NCBI GenBank assembly: GCA_017470525.1
Contig: JAFUYM010000036.1
Coordinates: forward strand, 1-64,000
Direction of reading: 5' to 3'
From: Bacteroidaceae bacterium
Lineage (GTDB): Bacteria; Bacteroidota; Bacteroidia; Bacteroidales; Bacteroidaceae
Length of the DNA stretch: 64,000 nt
The translations under genes and the position numbers were made by a program. The notes beneath the pieces were generated by a model that was not told where the DNA came from, made no database searches, and saw only the letters and a list, made by a program, of their open reading frames with translations. The first letter of the stretch is position 1; every line of letters starts with the position of its first letter. Positions 51,651 through 60,800 of this stretch are shown in pieces.

Positions 51651-53216
51651 TTACAATGGAATGTTACCGTGCTTCTTAGCAGGATTTGTAAGTGACTTAT
51701 TTGCAAGTTGTTCAAGTGCGCGAATCACACGGAAACGAGTGTTGCGTGGCTCAATCACATCATCGATATAGCCATATTTGGCTGCCTGATAAGGATTGGC
51801 GAAGAGTTTGGAGTATTCCTCTTCCTTCTCAGCGATGAATGCCTTTGCATCACCACCCTCTTCCTTGATTTGCTTTGCTTCGCGAGCATAGAGCACTGCG
51901 GCTGCACCGCTGGCACCCATCACGGCAATTTCAGCAGATGGCCATGCATAGTTGATGTCGCCACGAAGTTGCTTACAAGACATCACGATGTGGGAACCAC
52001 CGTAAGACTTACGAAGTGTGACGGTCACCTTTGGCACGGTTGCCTCACCGTAGGCATAGAGCAACTTAGCACCATGAAGAATGACGGCGTTGTACTCCTG
52101 CCCTGTACCAGGAAGGAAGCCCGGCACATCGACGAAACTGACGATTGGAATGTTGAAGGCATCGCAGAAACGAACGAAACGAGCACCCTTGCGAGAAGCG
52201 TTGCAATCGAGCACACCTGCGAATTTGCTTGGCTGATTGGCAACGATACCTACGGAGCGACCGTTGAAACGTGCGAAACCTACAATGATATTTTGTGCAT
52301 AACGAGGCTGCACTTCAAAGAATTCGCCATTATCAACGGTGGCAGCAATCACCTTGTACATATCGTATGCCTGATTAGGATTGTCCGGAATAATCTCGTT
52401 GAGAGAATCCTCGAGACGGTCAATAGGGTCTGTACACTCAACGATAGGGGTTTCCTCCTGATTGTTCTGAGGAATGTAACTGATGAGTTGCTGAATCATG
52501 GCCATAGCCTCTTCCTCGGTAGCAGCCGTGAAGTGGGTCACACCCGACTTTGTGGAGTGAACAGATGCACCACCAAGGCTCTCCTGGTCAACATCCTCGC
52601 CTGTCACTGTCTTCACAACGGCTGGACCTGTCAGGAACATGAATGAAGTGTTCTCCATCATCAGCGTGAAGTCGGTCAAGGCTGGTGAATAAACGGCACC
52701 ACCAGCACAAGGACCGAAGATGCCGGAAATCTGTGGAATCACACCTGATGCCATGATGTTGCGCTGGAAAATTTCAGCATAGCCAGCCAAGGCGTTGATA
52801 CCTTCCTGAATACGAGCACCACCTGAGTCATTGATACCGATGACAGGAGCACCCACCTTCATAGCCATGTCCATAATCTTGCAGATTTTCTGACTCATGG
52901 TCTCAGAGAGAGAACCTGCATTGACGGTGAAATCCTGGGCAAAAATAAAGACGAGGCGTCCTCCGATTGTACCAGAACCAGTGACGACACCATCGCCTAA
53001 ATATTGTTTCTTCTCCATACCGAAGTTGGTGCAACGGTGGAGTTTGAACATGTCATATTCTTCAAAACTGCCCTCATCGAGGAGCATGGCAATACGTTCA
53101 CGTGCTGTGAACTTGCCTTTCGCATGCTGCTTGTCAATGGCTTTCTCGCCACCACCAAGACGCGCTTTCTGACGGAGTTCTATCAACTCCTGTATTCTTT
53201 CTGTTTGCTTGCTCAT
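51651..53216 (-). CDS. mmdA: methylmalonyl-CoA decarboxylase alpha subunit (carboxyltransferase)
   Basis: Transfers the carboxyl group from (S)-methylmalonyl-CoA to biotin, giving propionyl-CoA. The 521-residue length is usual. Crotonase-fold motifs include [32 protein letters not shown] and [17 protein letters not shown], and the chain ends in KKHGNIPL, as in acyl-CoA carboxylase beta subunits. It follows mce by 80 nt. Propionyl-CoA carboxylase beta is very similar, but the membrane subunits in this operon favour the decarboxylase role. Confidence 0.95.
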   Translation of the reverse strand: MSKQTERIQELIELRQKARLGGGEKAIDKQHAKGKFTARERIAMLLDEGSFEEYDMFKLHRCTNFGMEKKQYLGDGVVTGSGTIGGRLVFIFAQDFTVNAGSLSETMSQKICKIMDMAMKVGAPVIGINDSGGARIQEGINALAGYAEIFQRNIMASGVIPQISGIFGPCAGGAVYSPALTDFTLMMENTSFMFLTGPAVVKTVTGEDVDQESLGGASVHSTKSGVTHFTAATEEEAMAMIQQLISYIPQNNQEETPIVECTDPIDRLEDSLNEIIPDNPNQAYDMYKVIAATVDNGEFFEVQPRYAQNIIVGFARFNGRSVGIVANQPSKFAGVLDCNASRKGARFVRFCDAFNIPIVSFVDVPGFLPGTGQEYNAVILHGAKLLYAYGEATVPKVTVTLRKSYGGSHIVMSCKQLRGDINYAWPSAEIAVMGASGAAAVLYAREAKQIKEEGGDAKAFIAEKEEEYSKLFANPYQAAKYGYIDDVIEPRNTRFRVIRALEQLANKSLTNPAKKHGNIPL

Positions 53217-53296
53217 ATTACAAAATTTAAGAATTTAAGAATTGAAACGTTGAAGTTTTCCATACAACTACTTCAAGTTTTCAGTTCTTCAATTTT

Positions 53297-53713
53297 TCAA
53301 TTCTTTTTCTGTGGTTCACAAAGTTCTGTTAAAACGCCTGCGGTTGATTTTGGGTGGAGGAATGCAATAGACATTTGCTCTGCACCTGGACGTGGAGTCT
53401 TGTCAATCAGACGAATCTCCTTACCTTCAGCCTCAACGAGTGCTTCTGCCACACCGTCTTCAACAGCAAATGCAACATGGTGAACGCCCTTGCCGCCTTT
53501 CTCAAGCCACTTGGCTACAGCAGACTCTGGTGACGTTGGCTCCAAAAGTTCCAACTTCACTTCACCGACTTTCAGGAAAGCAGTCTTTACTTTCTGGTCA
53601 GCAACTTCTTCAATGGCGTAGCACTTCAGGCCAAGCACATTCTCAAAATAAGGGAGCACTGCGTCAATGCTCTCTACACCTATTCCAAGGTGGTCAATTC
53701 TTGAAATCTTCAT
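53297..53713 (-). CDS. mce: methylmalonyl-CoA epimerase
   Basis: Converts (R)- to (S)-methylmalonyl-CoA in the succinate-propionate pathway. A 138-residue protein of the VOC superfamily: N-terminal IDHLGIGVESIDAV with a metal-binding His, VKLELLEPT and KGVHHVAFAVED with another His and the Glu near the end (VLTELCEP). Heads the decarboxylase operon behind a -7 box. Confidence 0.95.
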   Translation of the reverse strand: MKISRIDHLGIGVESIDAVLPYFENVLGLKCYAIEEVADQKVKTAFLKVGEVKLELLEPTSPESAVAKWLEKGGKGVHHVAFAVEDGVAEALVEAEGKEIRLIDKTPRPGAEQMSIAFLHPKSTAGVLTELCEPQKKN

Positions 53714-53774
53714 AATGAGTTGATTTGTTGGTTATATTATGTGATTACTTTTGTAAGTTTTTCGAAAAGAAGGA

Positions 53775-53790
53775 GGCTCGGCAATGAGCC
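53775..53790 (-). other. small hairpin in the mce leader
   Basis: GGCTC 53775-53779 pairs with GAGCC 53786-53790 around a 6-nt loop. It lies between the -7 box and the mce start; its role is unknown. Confidence 0.4.
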
Positions 53791-53801
53791 ACAAAAGCAT
53801 A

Positions 53802-53809
53802 CAAATTTA
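53802..53809 (-). promoter_or_regulatory. -7 promoter box for the mce-mmd operon
   Basis: Minus strand TAAATTTG fits TAnnTTTG, giving a leader of about 80 nt before mce. Confidence 0.5.
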
Positions 53810-53862
53810 CGGTTTTTTAATGGTACAATAAAAGTAAAAGTGGAAAAAAATCATTTTTCCAC

Positions 53863-54597
53863 TTAAATATTGATATTTCCCTTGAAATAAGCCTCGATTT
53901 CAGAAGTCAACAAAGCATAATCACGGTCGTAGTCTTTAATGATTTGCCCATGTTCCAAGAGGGTGATTCGGGAACAAATATCAAGTGTATGTGTCAGGTT
54001 ATGTGATGACACAATGATAGTTGCCTTGAGTTCCTTGCTGTAGGTTTCCAATAGGTATTTCATCGCCAATTGGGAAGTAGGGTCGAGGAAATTGAAAGGC
54101 TCATCAAGAATCAGCAACTTCGGATAATGCAGCATCGCACCAATGATGCCCACTTTCTGCTTGTTGCCCATCGACAAGTTGCGAATGAGTGTTTTCTGCC
54201 CCAATACTTCTCCATTCATGAAACTGTCGAACTGCAACAGACGCTCGTTCATCACTTTATCTGTGATGCCTGATATTTTGGCAATGAAACGGAAATACTC
54301 TTCTGGTGTCAAGTAGTCAATGAGGAAACCTGCATCGACAAAAGCACCAGTGTACGCCTTCCAGTCTTCACTCTTTGATGTATCACACGATACAGGTACG
54401 CCATCCACCACTCCATCGATGGTCACACATCCCGTATCGGCATGAAGTAAATCGAGGATAATACGGAACAATGTTGTCTTGCCAGCACCGTTGTTACCCA
54501 CAAGACCAATGGTTTCACCGCTATGAATGGAATAGTGGTCAATGTTCAGAGCCTGTTTCTCTCCGAATGATTTGGTTAGATTTTCGATTGTTAAATT
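53863..54597 (-). CDS. ABC transporter ATP-binding protein
   Basis: A 244-residue ABC ATPase from the ATG at 54597 (MNLTIENLTKSFG). Walker A is GNNGAGKTT (about residues 36-44), the signature is LSMGNKQKVG, Walker B is LLILDEPFNFLDP, and the H-loop is IIVSSHNL. It powers an efflux or export pump with the DUF5687 membrane protein encoded immediately upstream (49 nt apart). The substrate is unknown. Confidence 0.93.
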   Translation of the reverse strand, partial: NLTIENLTKSFGEKQALNIDHYSIHSGETIGLVGNNGAGKTTLFRIILDLLHADTGCVTIDGVVDGVPVSCDTSKSEDWKAYTGAFVDAGFLIDYLTPEEYFRFIAKISGITDKVMNERLLQFDSFMNGEVLGQKTLIRNLSMGNKQKVGIIGAMLHYPKLLILDEPFNFLDPTSQLAMKYLLETYSKELKATIIVSSHNLTHTLDICSRITLLEHGQIIKDYDRDYALLTSEIEAYFKGNINI

Positions 54598-54645
54598 CAT
54601 GATTGAAATGTTGAGGCTTTCAGGCTTTAGCACCTTTATGACCTG

Positions 54646-56157
54646 CTATCTTGAGTTTCTGAAACCGTCCATGTTCTGGTATCGCCGTTTCATGAATCGA
54701 TTATATATATTTCTGAGCCACAGCGGATGAAGCAAAGTCCCTATCAGTCCAATGACTATCATCGCAATTGCTGCTATATCATTGTTAAAACATTCCACCA
54801 ACACATACATCACCAGCATCGGCAAAAACAAAGCCGCACCTGACATCAACATCTGCACCTTCGTATCATGCCCTCCTCTTGTCAGTTTCTTGTTCAAATG
54901 AATGGTTGAATCATTATACACCGCCAATTGAAAGATGAAAGGAAACACCGCACCAGAAGTAAAGAAGAGGCATCCCAAAGCCGTCATCACTGTGATTTTT
55001 CCTTCAAGAATAGGCATCAGTGAAAAGAGCGTTGGCACTATCAGCATGAGGCACTGAAAATAGTATTTTGCCTTCAGCAATGAAAGCACTGTTTCCTTTC
55101 GTACCATCAATCCATCAATATAATTTCCCTCCGCACACATCACCGTAGTCAGTGTCATCACCCCTAAGCAGGTGAAACAATATACACAGATGAACACCTT
55201 CATGAAAGGAAGGTCATCGTAAACATCCGAAAATGAAAACAATCCACAAAGCATCAGCATGCACAATCCACCTGTAATAAACTGTTTTCTCACTACCAAA
55301 TTACGCACAGTTGATTTGAACTCCAGTTTGAGATATTCCCCAATGACGCCTAAACCATCAAGATAAGTCATGTTGTTGGTTTTAAACGTCTTAACGACCT
55401 CCGTCTTGGCGATTTCCACATAAATGGCGACTTTCTGAAGTTGAAAATTAACAATGTATAATGGGACAACAACAACAATAAACAACAACCAACACAAAGG
55501 ATTCCACTGACAGAAACCTCTCATTAGGTGTATCGTTCCTTGAAAAAGCCACTGGTTATCAGCATCGAAGAAGATACCGAAAAATGCCAATGCCGCATAA
55601 AAGATGAATGGAATAATGACAAACAACATGTTGCGGTTGAGCAAAGTGCGCCACAGCAGATACCAATAACTGTTAAGCACAAACATCAACCACCATCCCA
55701 AAATAAAGCCGAAAAAGCCCATCACCCCATAAAACTGAGGGATGGAGAGCAATCCAAATGGCACAAAAAAGAATGCCCAAAAGAAATTGTAAGGCTGCAC
55801 CCCCATACGCAACAAGAACGTATGAAGCAGGAAACTCGTAGGAATATTTTGTAGTTTATATTGCTTAATGTTCTGTGCAGGTGTCTCCTGCATGGCAAAG
55901 CGTGAAAGGAAGTCGAGAATGAGGAAGAAAATCATCCCCCCGTCTATCCAATCGAAGGCTTCCATAGCAGTGTCCTCAAATACCGCATGGGCTGAAACAC
56001 CCAGCAAAATCAGATAGACAGCCCAAAAGGCAATGAAGATATAACCAAAAACCTTCATTGTCAAATTCTTCTCAAACATCGGATGGCGTCGCGCTTGCAA
56101 ACGTTGATGGTGTGAGATGAATCGGTATAACATCCGAGCCCTGCCAAAATCCATCAT
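54646..56157 (-). CDS. DUF5687 family membrane protein (ABC permease-like)
   Basis: A multi-spanning protein of about 503 residues with roughly ten helices, matching the Bacteroidetes family DUF5687, which usually stands next to an ABC ATPase as here. The N-terminal QARRHPMFEKNLTMKVFGYIF resembles the family start. I take the start at 56157 (MMDFGRARM), 5 nt after the stop of the LolA-like gene; 56184 would overlap it. Likely the permease part of an export system. Confidence 0.8.
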   Translation of the reverse strand: MMDFGRARMLYRFISHHQRLQARRHPMFEKNLTMKVFGYIFIAFWAVYLILLGVSAHAVFEDTAMEAFDWIDGGMIFFLILDFLSRFAMQETPAQNIKQYKLQNIPTSFLLHTFLLRMGVQPYNFFWAFFFVPFGLLSIPQFYGVMGFFGFILGWWLMFVLNSYWYLLWRTLLNRNMLFVIIPFIFYAALAFFGIFFDADNQWLFQGTIHLMRGFCQWNPLCWLLFIVVVVPLYIVNFQLQKVAIYVEIAKTEVVKTFKTNNMTYLDGLGVIGEYLKLEFKSTVRNLVVRKQFITGGLCMLMLCGLFSFSDVYDDLPFMKVFICVYCFTCLGVMTLTTVMCAEGNYIDGLMVRKETVLSLLKAKYYFQCLMLIVPTLFSLMPILEGKITVMTALGCLFFTSGAVFPFIFQLAVYNDSTIHLNKKLTRGGHDTKVQMLMSGAALFLPMLVMYVLVECFNNDIAAIAMIVIGLIGTLLHPLWLRNIYNRFMKRRYQNMDGFRNSR

Positions 56158-56161
56158 CTTA

Positions 56162-56764
56162 TCATCTGAGGTCCACAACCTCAACTTGCGGATAATTCTT
56201 CTTGTTAAACTGGAACGTGGAAGCCTTATATTTCTGATTCTTCAAAAAAGAATTGCACTTGATGACAGTGACCACATCCTTTGAAGAAGTCATCTTAATG
56301 TTCGAAGGAGTATTGGTGGATTTATTGATTCGAATAACAACCTTTTTATAGGAACTTGATTGGCTACCCGTTAAAATCACCTCATGCTCTTTGGCAGAAC
56401 TATTGCCCATCTTGGCAGTATATCCTTTCTTATAAAAAGAGAGGAATGCATAAGGATTCATTTTCGCCGCTTCAGCAGCAGTTGGCGCCGTCACATTGAC
56501 TTCTTCATTCGCCTTCACATACGTCCACATCGTTTTGCCATCAAACCACGTAATGCTGCCTCCCATATTCACGACAAACTTCTGACCTTGCAATTTAATG
56601 TAGCCAACCGACGATGTGCCATCCACCTCCAGCGTGAATCCGATCTTCACATTTCCACCTGCTTTCAATGTGGCAGCAGTCTTGTCCAAAATATTGTTGG
56701 CATCCTGTGCGTCAACCGTCAGTAACGCAACAAAACTCATCAATAGAAAAATTATCCTTTTCAT
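56162..56764 (-). CDS. LolA-like outer-membrane lipoprotein carrier
   Basis: A 200-residue exported protein (signal cleavage after VDA, residue 19). The pattern ILDKTAATLKAGGNVKIGFTLE, GGSITWFDGKTMWTYVKANEEVNV and the strand-rich remainder matches LolA-type periplasmic carriers, which move lipoproteins to the outer membrane. It lies directly downstream of ftsK, as lolA often does. Bacteroidetes LolA proteins are diverged, so the lipoprotein-carrier role is inferred from family. Confidence 0.8.
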   Translation of the reverse strand: MKRIIFLLMSFVALLTVDAQDANNILDKTAATLKAGGNVKIGFTLEVDGTSSVGYIKLQGQKFVVNMGGSITWFDGKTMWTYVKANEEVNVTAPTAAEAAKMNPYAFLSFYKKGYTAKMGNSSAKEHEVILTGSQSSSYKKVVIRINKSTNTPSNIKMTSSKDVVTVIKCNSFLKNQKYKASTFQFNKKNYPQVEVVDLR

Positions 56765-56783
56765 TTTCTATATTATATTTATT

Positions 56784-59282
56784 TTATAATGTATTCAACA
56801 GACTTTCCAATGTCATCGGGTCTTTAATCAAGACTTCTCTCGGCTTACTACCCACCTGCGGACCCACAACACCCATCTTTTCCAATTGATCCATGATTTT
56901 TCCTGCACGGTTGTAGCCAATCGAATAGTTTCGCTGAATCATTGAGGTTGAGCCGCTTTGGTTGCTCACCACAAATTTCGCCACATCTCCAAACATGGGG
57001 TCAAGATGTCCCTTATCAACAGTTCCCATACCTCCACCGCCTTCACCTTCAGAATCAGCCACTTCTGGCAAATACATCGGATGCAGGAAGGACTGCTGCG
57101 TAGCAATAAAGTGGCAAATGTCGTTCACCTCTGGTGTGTCAACAAAAGCACATTGCACACGCACAGGGTCACCACCTTGCAGATAGAGCATGTCACCACG
57201 ACCAATCAATTGATTAGCACCTGGACGGTCAAGTATGACTCGTGAGTCCATCATTCCACTCACCTTGAAAGCAATTCTTGTCGGGAAGTTCGTTTTAATG
57301 GCACCAGAGATAATCTTCGCCTCCGGGCGTTGTGTCGCGATAATCATGTGGATGCCGACAGCACGAGCCAACTGGGCGATACGGCATATTGGTAACTCCA
57401 CCTCCTTGCCTGCAGTCATAATCAAATCACCGAACTCATCGACAATCACCACAATGTATGGCATATACTCATGCCCTTGTTCTGGATTCAGTTGACGATT
57501 CTTGAATTTCTCGTTATATTCCTTGATGTTACGTACATGCGCCCTCTTCAGCATATCATAGCGAGTATCCATCAACACACACAACGAATTCAAGGTCTTC
57601 ACCACCTTCTGCACATCAGTAATGATACAATCCTCTTCTTCTTCCAAGCGCGCCAAGAAATGGTTTTCAATTGGGCTATAAATACTGAATTCCACCTTCT
57701 TGGGGTCAACCGTCACAATTTTCAGTTCAGAAGGATGCTTCTTGTATAGCAGCGAAGTCACTATCGCATTGAGTCCAACAGACTTACCCTGTCCTGTTGC
57801 ACCAGCCACCAGTAAGTGGGGCGCCTTTGCCAAGTCGAACATGAACACCTCATTACTAATGGTCTTTCCCAATGCACATGGCAGTTCCATCTTGCTTTCC
57901 TGATACACTTTACTATTGATGACGCTCTCCATCGACACGATGCACTTCTTCTTGTTCGGCACCTCAATACCAATTGTACCTTTTCCTGGAATGGGGGCAA
58001 TGATACGAATACCCTCAGCAGCCAACTGCAAGGCAATGTCATCTTCCAAATTACGAATCTTGCTGATGCGTGTACCTGCCGCCGGAACAATCTCATACAG
58101 CGTAATGGTAGGTCCAATGGTTGCTTTGATGCTTGTGATTTCCACACCAAACGTCTTCAACACCTCGATGATACGGTTCTTATTGGCATTCTGTTCCACC
58201 ATATCAATCCGGGGACCTTGGTCATCAGCCTTCTTCAAAAGATTCAAAGTCGGATATTTATAATGTTCCAAATCCAACTTCGGGTCATACGGAGTATTGA
58301 TGTCACCTCGCTTAATTTGCCCATCACCTTTCTCGGTTTCCTTAACAGTCACACCCATTGCCACGTTGTCGTCCCCACCCCCTTCTGGCGTTTCCTGTAC
58401 AGGAACATCATCTGGTACGATTTCATCTATACCGTTTGAATCATCAGTGGTCGAAATGCCATCATTGCCATCCTTACGATTATCAGTGGGACTCAAATCC
58501 ACCACAATAGGTGCTGCTTGATTGGGGGCATCCTCCTTTTGCTCTGTATTATCATCATCGCCTTCATCATCATCGCCTTCATCATTATCTTCTTTACCTT
58601 TAGTCATAAGGCGCTTCAGTCTTTCTGTTCTAATAAACTTCAGCCGGAAAGCATCTCGGATAATCTCAATGGTTCTGGCACTCAGATAAACAAGATACAA
58701 AACAGCAGAAATAGCCAAAACAGCAAGCAAACCAGGCGTTCCCACCACTTGTGTCAGTATCTTCACCACATGAATGCCATGATTACCGCCCAGTTTCACA
58801 AACGAACCCTCGAAATATGGGAACAGATTGCCAAACGCCGCGAAAAACACACTTGCCCATAACATCAGCAACGTGAAAAGGATGAATTTACGCACCAACG
58901 TAAATTTGAACACGTGCATCAATCTGAATCCCACAATGACCATATAAGGAGGAATGATGAACGATGCCAAACCAAACATGTCATTCATCAAGAAATAGGC
59001 TGTCATCGCTCCCCACGAACCACACACGTTCTTATATCGCGCTCCTTCGTTCAGCCAATCATTGCCACTCTCCAACAAACTGTAGTCAGCCTCACCTGTT
59101 AAGAGATATGACACCATAGCAACAGCAATAAAAAGTGCTGCCACCACAAACAGCAGACCGATGCAGAACGAGAAAATCTCCATCTTGCCAAACCCCGCCA
59201 AGAAATCCCCTGCACTCAGTTTCTCTTTCTGCGCGTCCGCATATTTTTTATTCTTTTTGTTTTTTCTTTTATTCGTTGCCAT
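56784..59282 (-). CDS. ftsK: DNA translocase FtsK/SpoIIIE
   Basis: Pumps chromosomal DNA through the septum and helps resolve dimers at cell division. The 832-residue protein has N-terminal membrane helices (about 35-210), an acidic low-complexity linker (about 225-330), the motor domain with Walker A GATGQGKS (near residue 494) and Walker B VVIVDEFGDL, and a C-terminal gamma winged-helix domain (SIGYNRAGKIMDQLEKMGVVG) that reads KOPS sites. It heads the operon ftsK-lolA-DUF5687-ABC, with a -7 box upstream. Confidence 0.96.
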   Translation of the reverse strand: MATNKRKNKKNKKYADAQKEKLSAGDFLAGFGKMEIFSFCIGLLFVVAALFIAVAMVSYLLTGEADYSLLESGNDWLNEGARYKNVCGSWGAMTAYFLMNDMFGLASFIIPPYMVIVGFRLMHVFKFTLVRKFILFTLLMLWASVFFAAFGNLFPYFEGSFVKLGGNHGIHVVKILTQVVGTPGLLAVLAISAVLYLVYLSARTIEIIRDAFRLKFIRTERLKRLMTKGKEDNDEGDDDEGDDDNTEQKEDAPNQAAPIVVDLSPTDNRKDGNDGISTTDDSNGIDEIVPDDVPVQETPEGGGDDNVAMGVTVKETEKGDGQIKRGDINTPYDPKLDLEHYKYPTLNLLKKADDQGPRIDMVEQNANKNRIIEVLKTFGVEITSIKATIGPTITLYEIVPAAGTRISKIRNLEDDIALQLAAEGIRIIAPIPGKGTIGIEVPNKKKCIVSMESVINSKVYQESKMELPCALGKTISNEVFMFDLAKAPHLLVAGATGQGKSVGLNAIVTSLLYKKHPSELKIVTVDPKKVEFSIYSPIENHFLARLEEEEDCIITDVQKVVKTLNSLCVLMDTRYDMLKRAHVRNIKEYNEKFKNRQLNPEQGHEYMPYIVVIVDEFGDLIMTAGKEVELPICRIAQLARAVGIHMIIATQRPEAKIISGAIKTNFPTRIAFKVSGMMDSRVILDRPGANQLIGRGDMLYLQGGDPVRVQCAFVDTPEVNDICHFIATQQSFLHPMYLPEVADSEGEGGGGMGTVDKGHLDPMFGDVAKFVVSNQSGSTSMIQRNYSIGYNRAGKIMDQLEKMGVVGPQVGSKPREVLIKDPMTLESLLNTL

Positions 59283-59319
59283 CCGTATGGTCTAAGTTTA
59301 TATCAATCAGAAGATGTTG

Positions 59320-59327
59320 CAAAGTTA
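59320..59327 (-). promoter_or_regulatory. -7 promoter box for ftsK
   Basis: Minus strand TAACTTTG fits TAnnTTTG, 38 nt before the ftsK start codon. Confidence 0.55.
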
Positions 59328-59414
59328 AAGAAAAAAATGTACACCCACAACTTTTCATAAGAAAAAACATCTTTTGCACCTTTTCAACACAATGTCCCCC
59401 AAATGATACGGAAC

Positions 59415-60689
59415 TTATTTGTATTTTTCCAATGCTTTGAGAGCATTACCACGATTCAGTTTGAAATAAGTTTCACGAAGACCTTCGAGCCAAAGGGTTC
59501 GGTTGGATTCGTCAAAGCGACGTGCCTGTTCAAAAGCCGTACAAGCATCACTGTATTGCTGAGTGATGGCTGCTCTTTGCTGAGAATAAGTGGGGTCTGA
59601 CAGTGGCACATTGAAATGGGCATAGGCTTCATGTGCCTCATGCAGATGGATATTGCCAATCGCCACAAAGGCTTCTGCATCATCAGCCTTGATTTCCACA
59701 CATTTCTGGAAAGAGACGAGTGCCTCAGCGTAATATTGAAGAAGTTGCTGCTCTGTTCCCGCCATATACCAATAGTCACGCCGCTCAGGATGGAGAGCCG
59801 TCATGCGCAAAGCATACTGGAGAGCCTGTTCATAGTCACCTGTGTCATTGCAATGGCGCACAAGAGTCATGAGAAAGTATTCCGTATCAGGATAATTGTC
59901 AAAACCTTTTTGCAAAAGTTCCACCATCTGAATGGTATCACCAAGTTGTGCTGCCGACTTACTGCCGATTTCAAGCAGTTGTGGACGCAAATTCTGGTCA
60001 TTGAGACCCTCCGAAAGATACGCCATGACACCCGCATGATTCTCCGAACCGTATGCACTGAGCGTAGCGAGCACTGCAACGTCAGTCATGTCATCAGGGT
60101 CTCCTACAAGTGTGTTTCCCTTTGAATCAGAAAAGACAGAGGCAGATTTGGTCCGAGCATACATGTGAAAGAACTGGTATGCATGGGAATAATCTTTCTT
60201 CTGATAATAATACTTTCCTGCACTAAGCAGATTCTTTCTATAAGTCAGCATGGTATGCCCCACTTGTGAACGGAACTGCGGATTCACCTTTTTCCCAAGT
60301 GCTTCTTTGGCTGCTATACCCTGCTGTTCAAGGCTATCGCACACCAATCCTTTCCCATAGAGTTCATACATGTAATTGAAGTAAGTTGTGGTGTCGGGAT
60401 TGGTCTTGAGATAAATTTTTCGGTTCTCTACACCAATCAACTCGTTGAGCACGTCAACCTCCAACTTATAGAACAAGGCATCAGAGGCGGCTTCCTCATG
60501 ATTGCTTACAGCCTCGTCAAGTGTCTTTTTTGCCTGACCGTAGTTCTTCTCCTTCATGTACCCGCGATAAGCCTTCACCACAGCAGATTTTTTGAAGACA
60601 GGGGCTGATTTTCCCTCATTCTTCGTCTGCTGAGCCAAAGCCGAAGATGCCAACATCAGCCATAAAAGCAATGCACTCAAATATTTCAT
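59415..60689 (-). CDS. exported tetratricopeptide-repeat protein
   Basis: A protein of about 424 residues from the ATG at 60689 (MKYLSALLLWLMLASSALAQ), with a signal peptide cleaved after ALA. The rest is helical, with TPR motifs most evident in the second half (GDYEQALQYALRMTALHPERRDYWYMAG, YYAEALVSFQKCVEIKADDAEAFVAIGNIH). It probably acts as a periplasmic scaffold; partners are unknown. It sits between ftsK and glgP on the same strand and is separated from glgP by a hairpin. Confidence 0.78.
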   Translation of the reverse strand: MKYLSALLLWLMLASSALAQQTKNEGKSAPVFKKSAVVKAYRGYMKEKNYGQAKKTLDEAVSNHEEAASDALFYKLEVDVLNELIGVENRKIYLKTNPDTTTYFNYMYELYGKGLVCDSLEQQGIAAKEALGKKVNPQFRSQVGHTMLTYRKNLLSAGKYYYQKKDYSHAYQFFHMYARTKSASVFSDSKGNTLVGDPDDMTDVAVLATLSAYGSENHAGVMAYLSEGLNDQNLRPQLLEIGSKSAAQLGDTIQMVELLQKGFDNYPDTEYFLMTLVRHCNDTGDYEQALQYALRMTALHPERRDYWYMAGTEQQLLQYYAEALVSFQKCVEIKADDAEAFVAIGNIHLHEAHEAYAHFNVPLSDPTYSQQRAAITQQYSDACTAFEQARRFDESNRTLWLEGLRETYFKLNRGNALKALEKYK

Positions 60690-60715
60690 ATTCATACTTC
60701 GTTGCAGGAATGGAA

Positions 60716-60748
60716 ATTGCACCGTCCTTCATGACAGGACGGTGCAAT
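60716..60748. terminator. hairpin between glgP and the TPR gene
   Basis: A 13-bp perfect stem (ATTGCACCGTCCT at 60716-60728 with its complement at 60736-60748). A T-run follows in the plus direction (CTTTTTTATA) and no T-run in the minus direction, although it lies just after glgP on the minus strand. Confidence 0.6.
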
Positions 60749-60800
60749 CTTTTTTATATATCATTGTTTTTCTGAATGTTGAATGCATTCAGATGTTCAA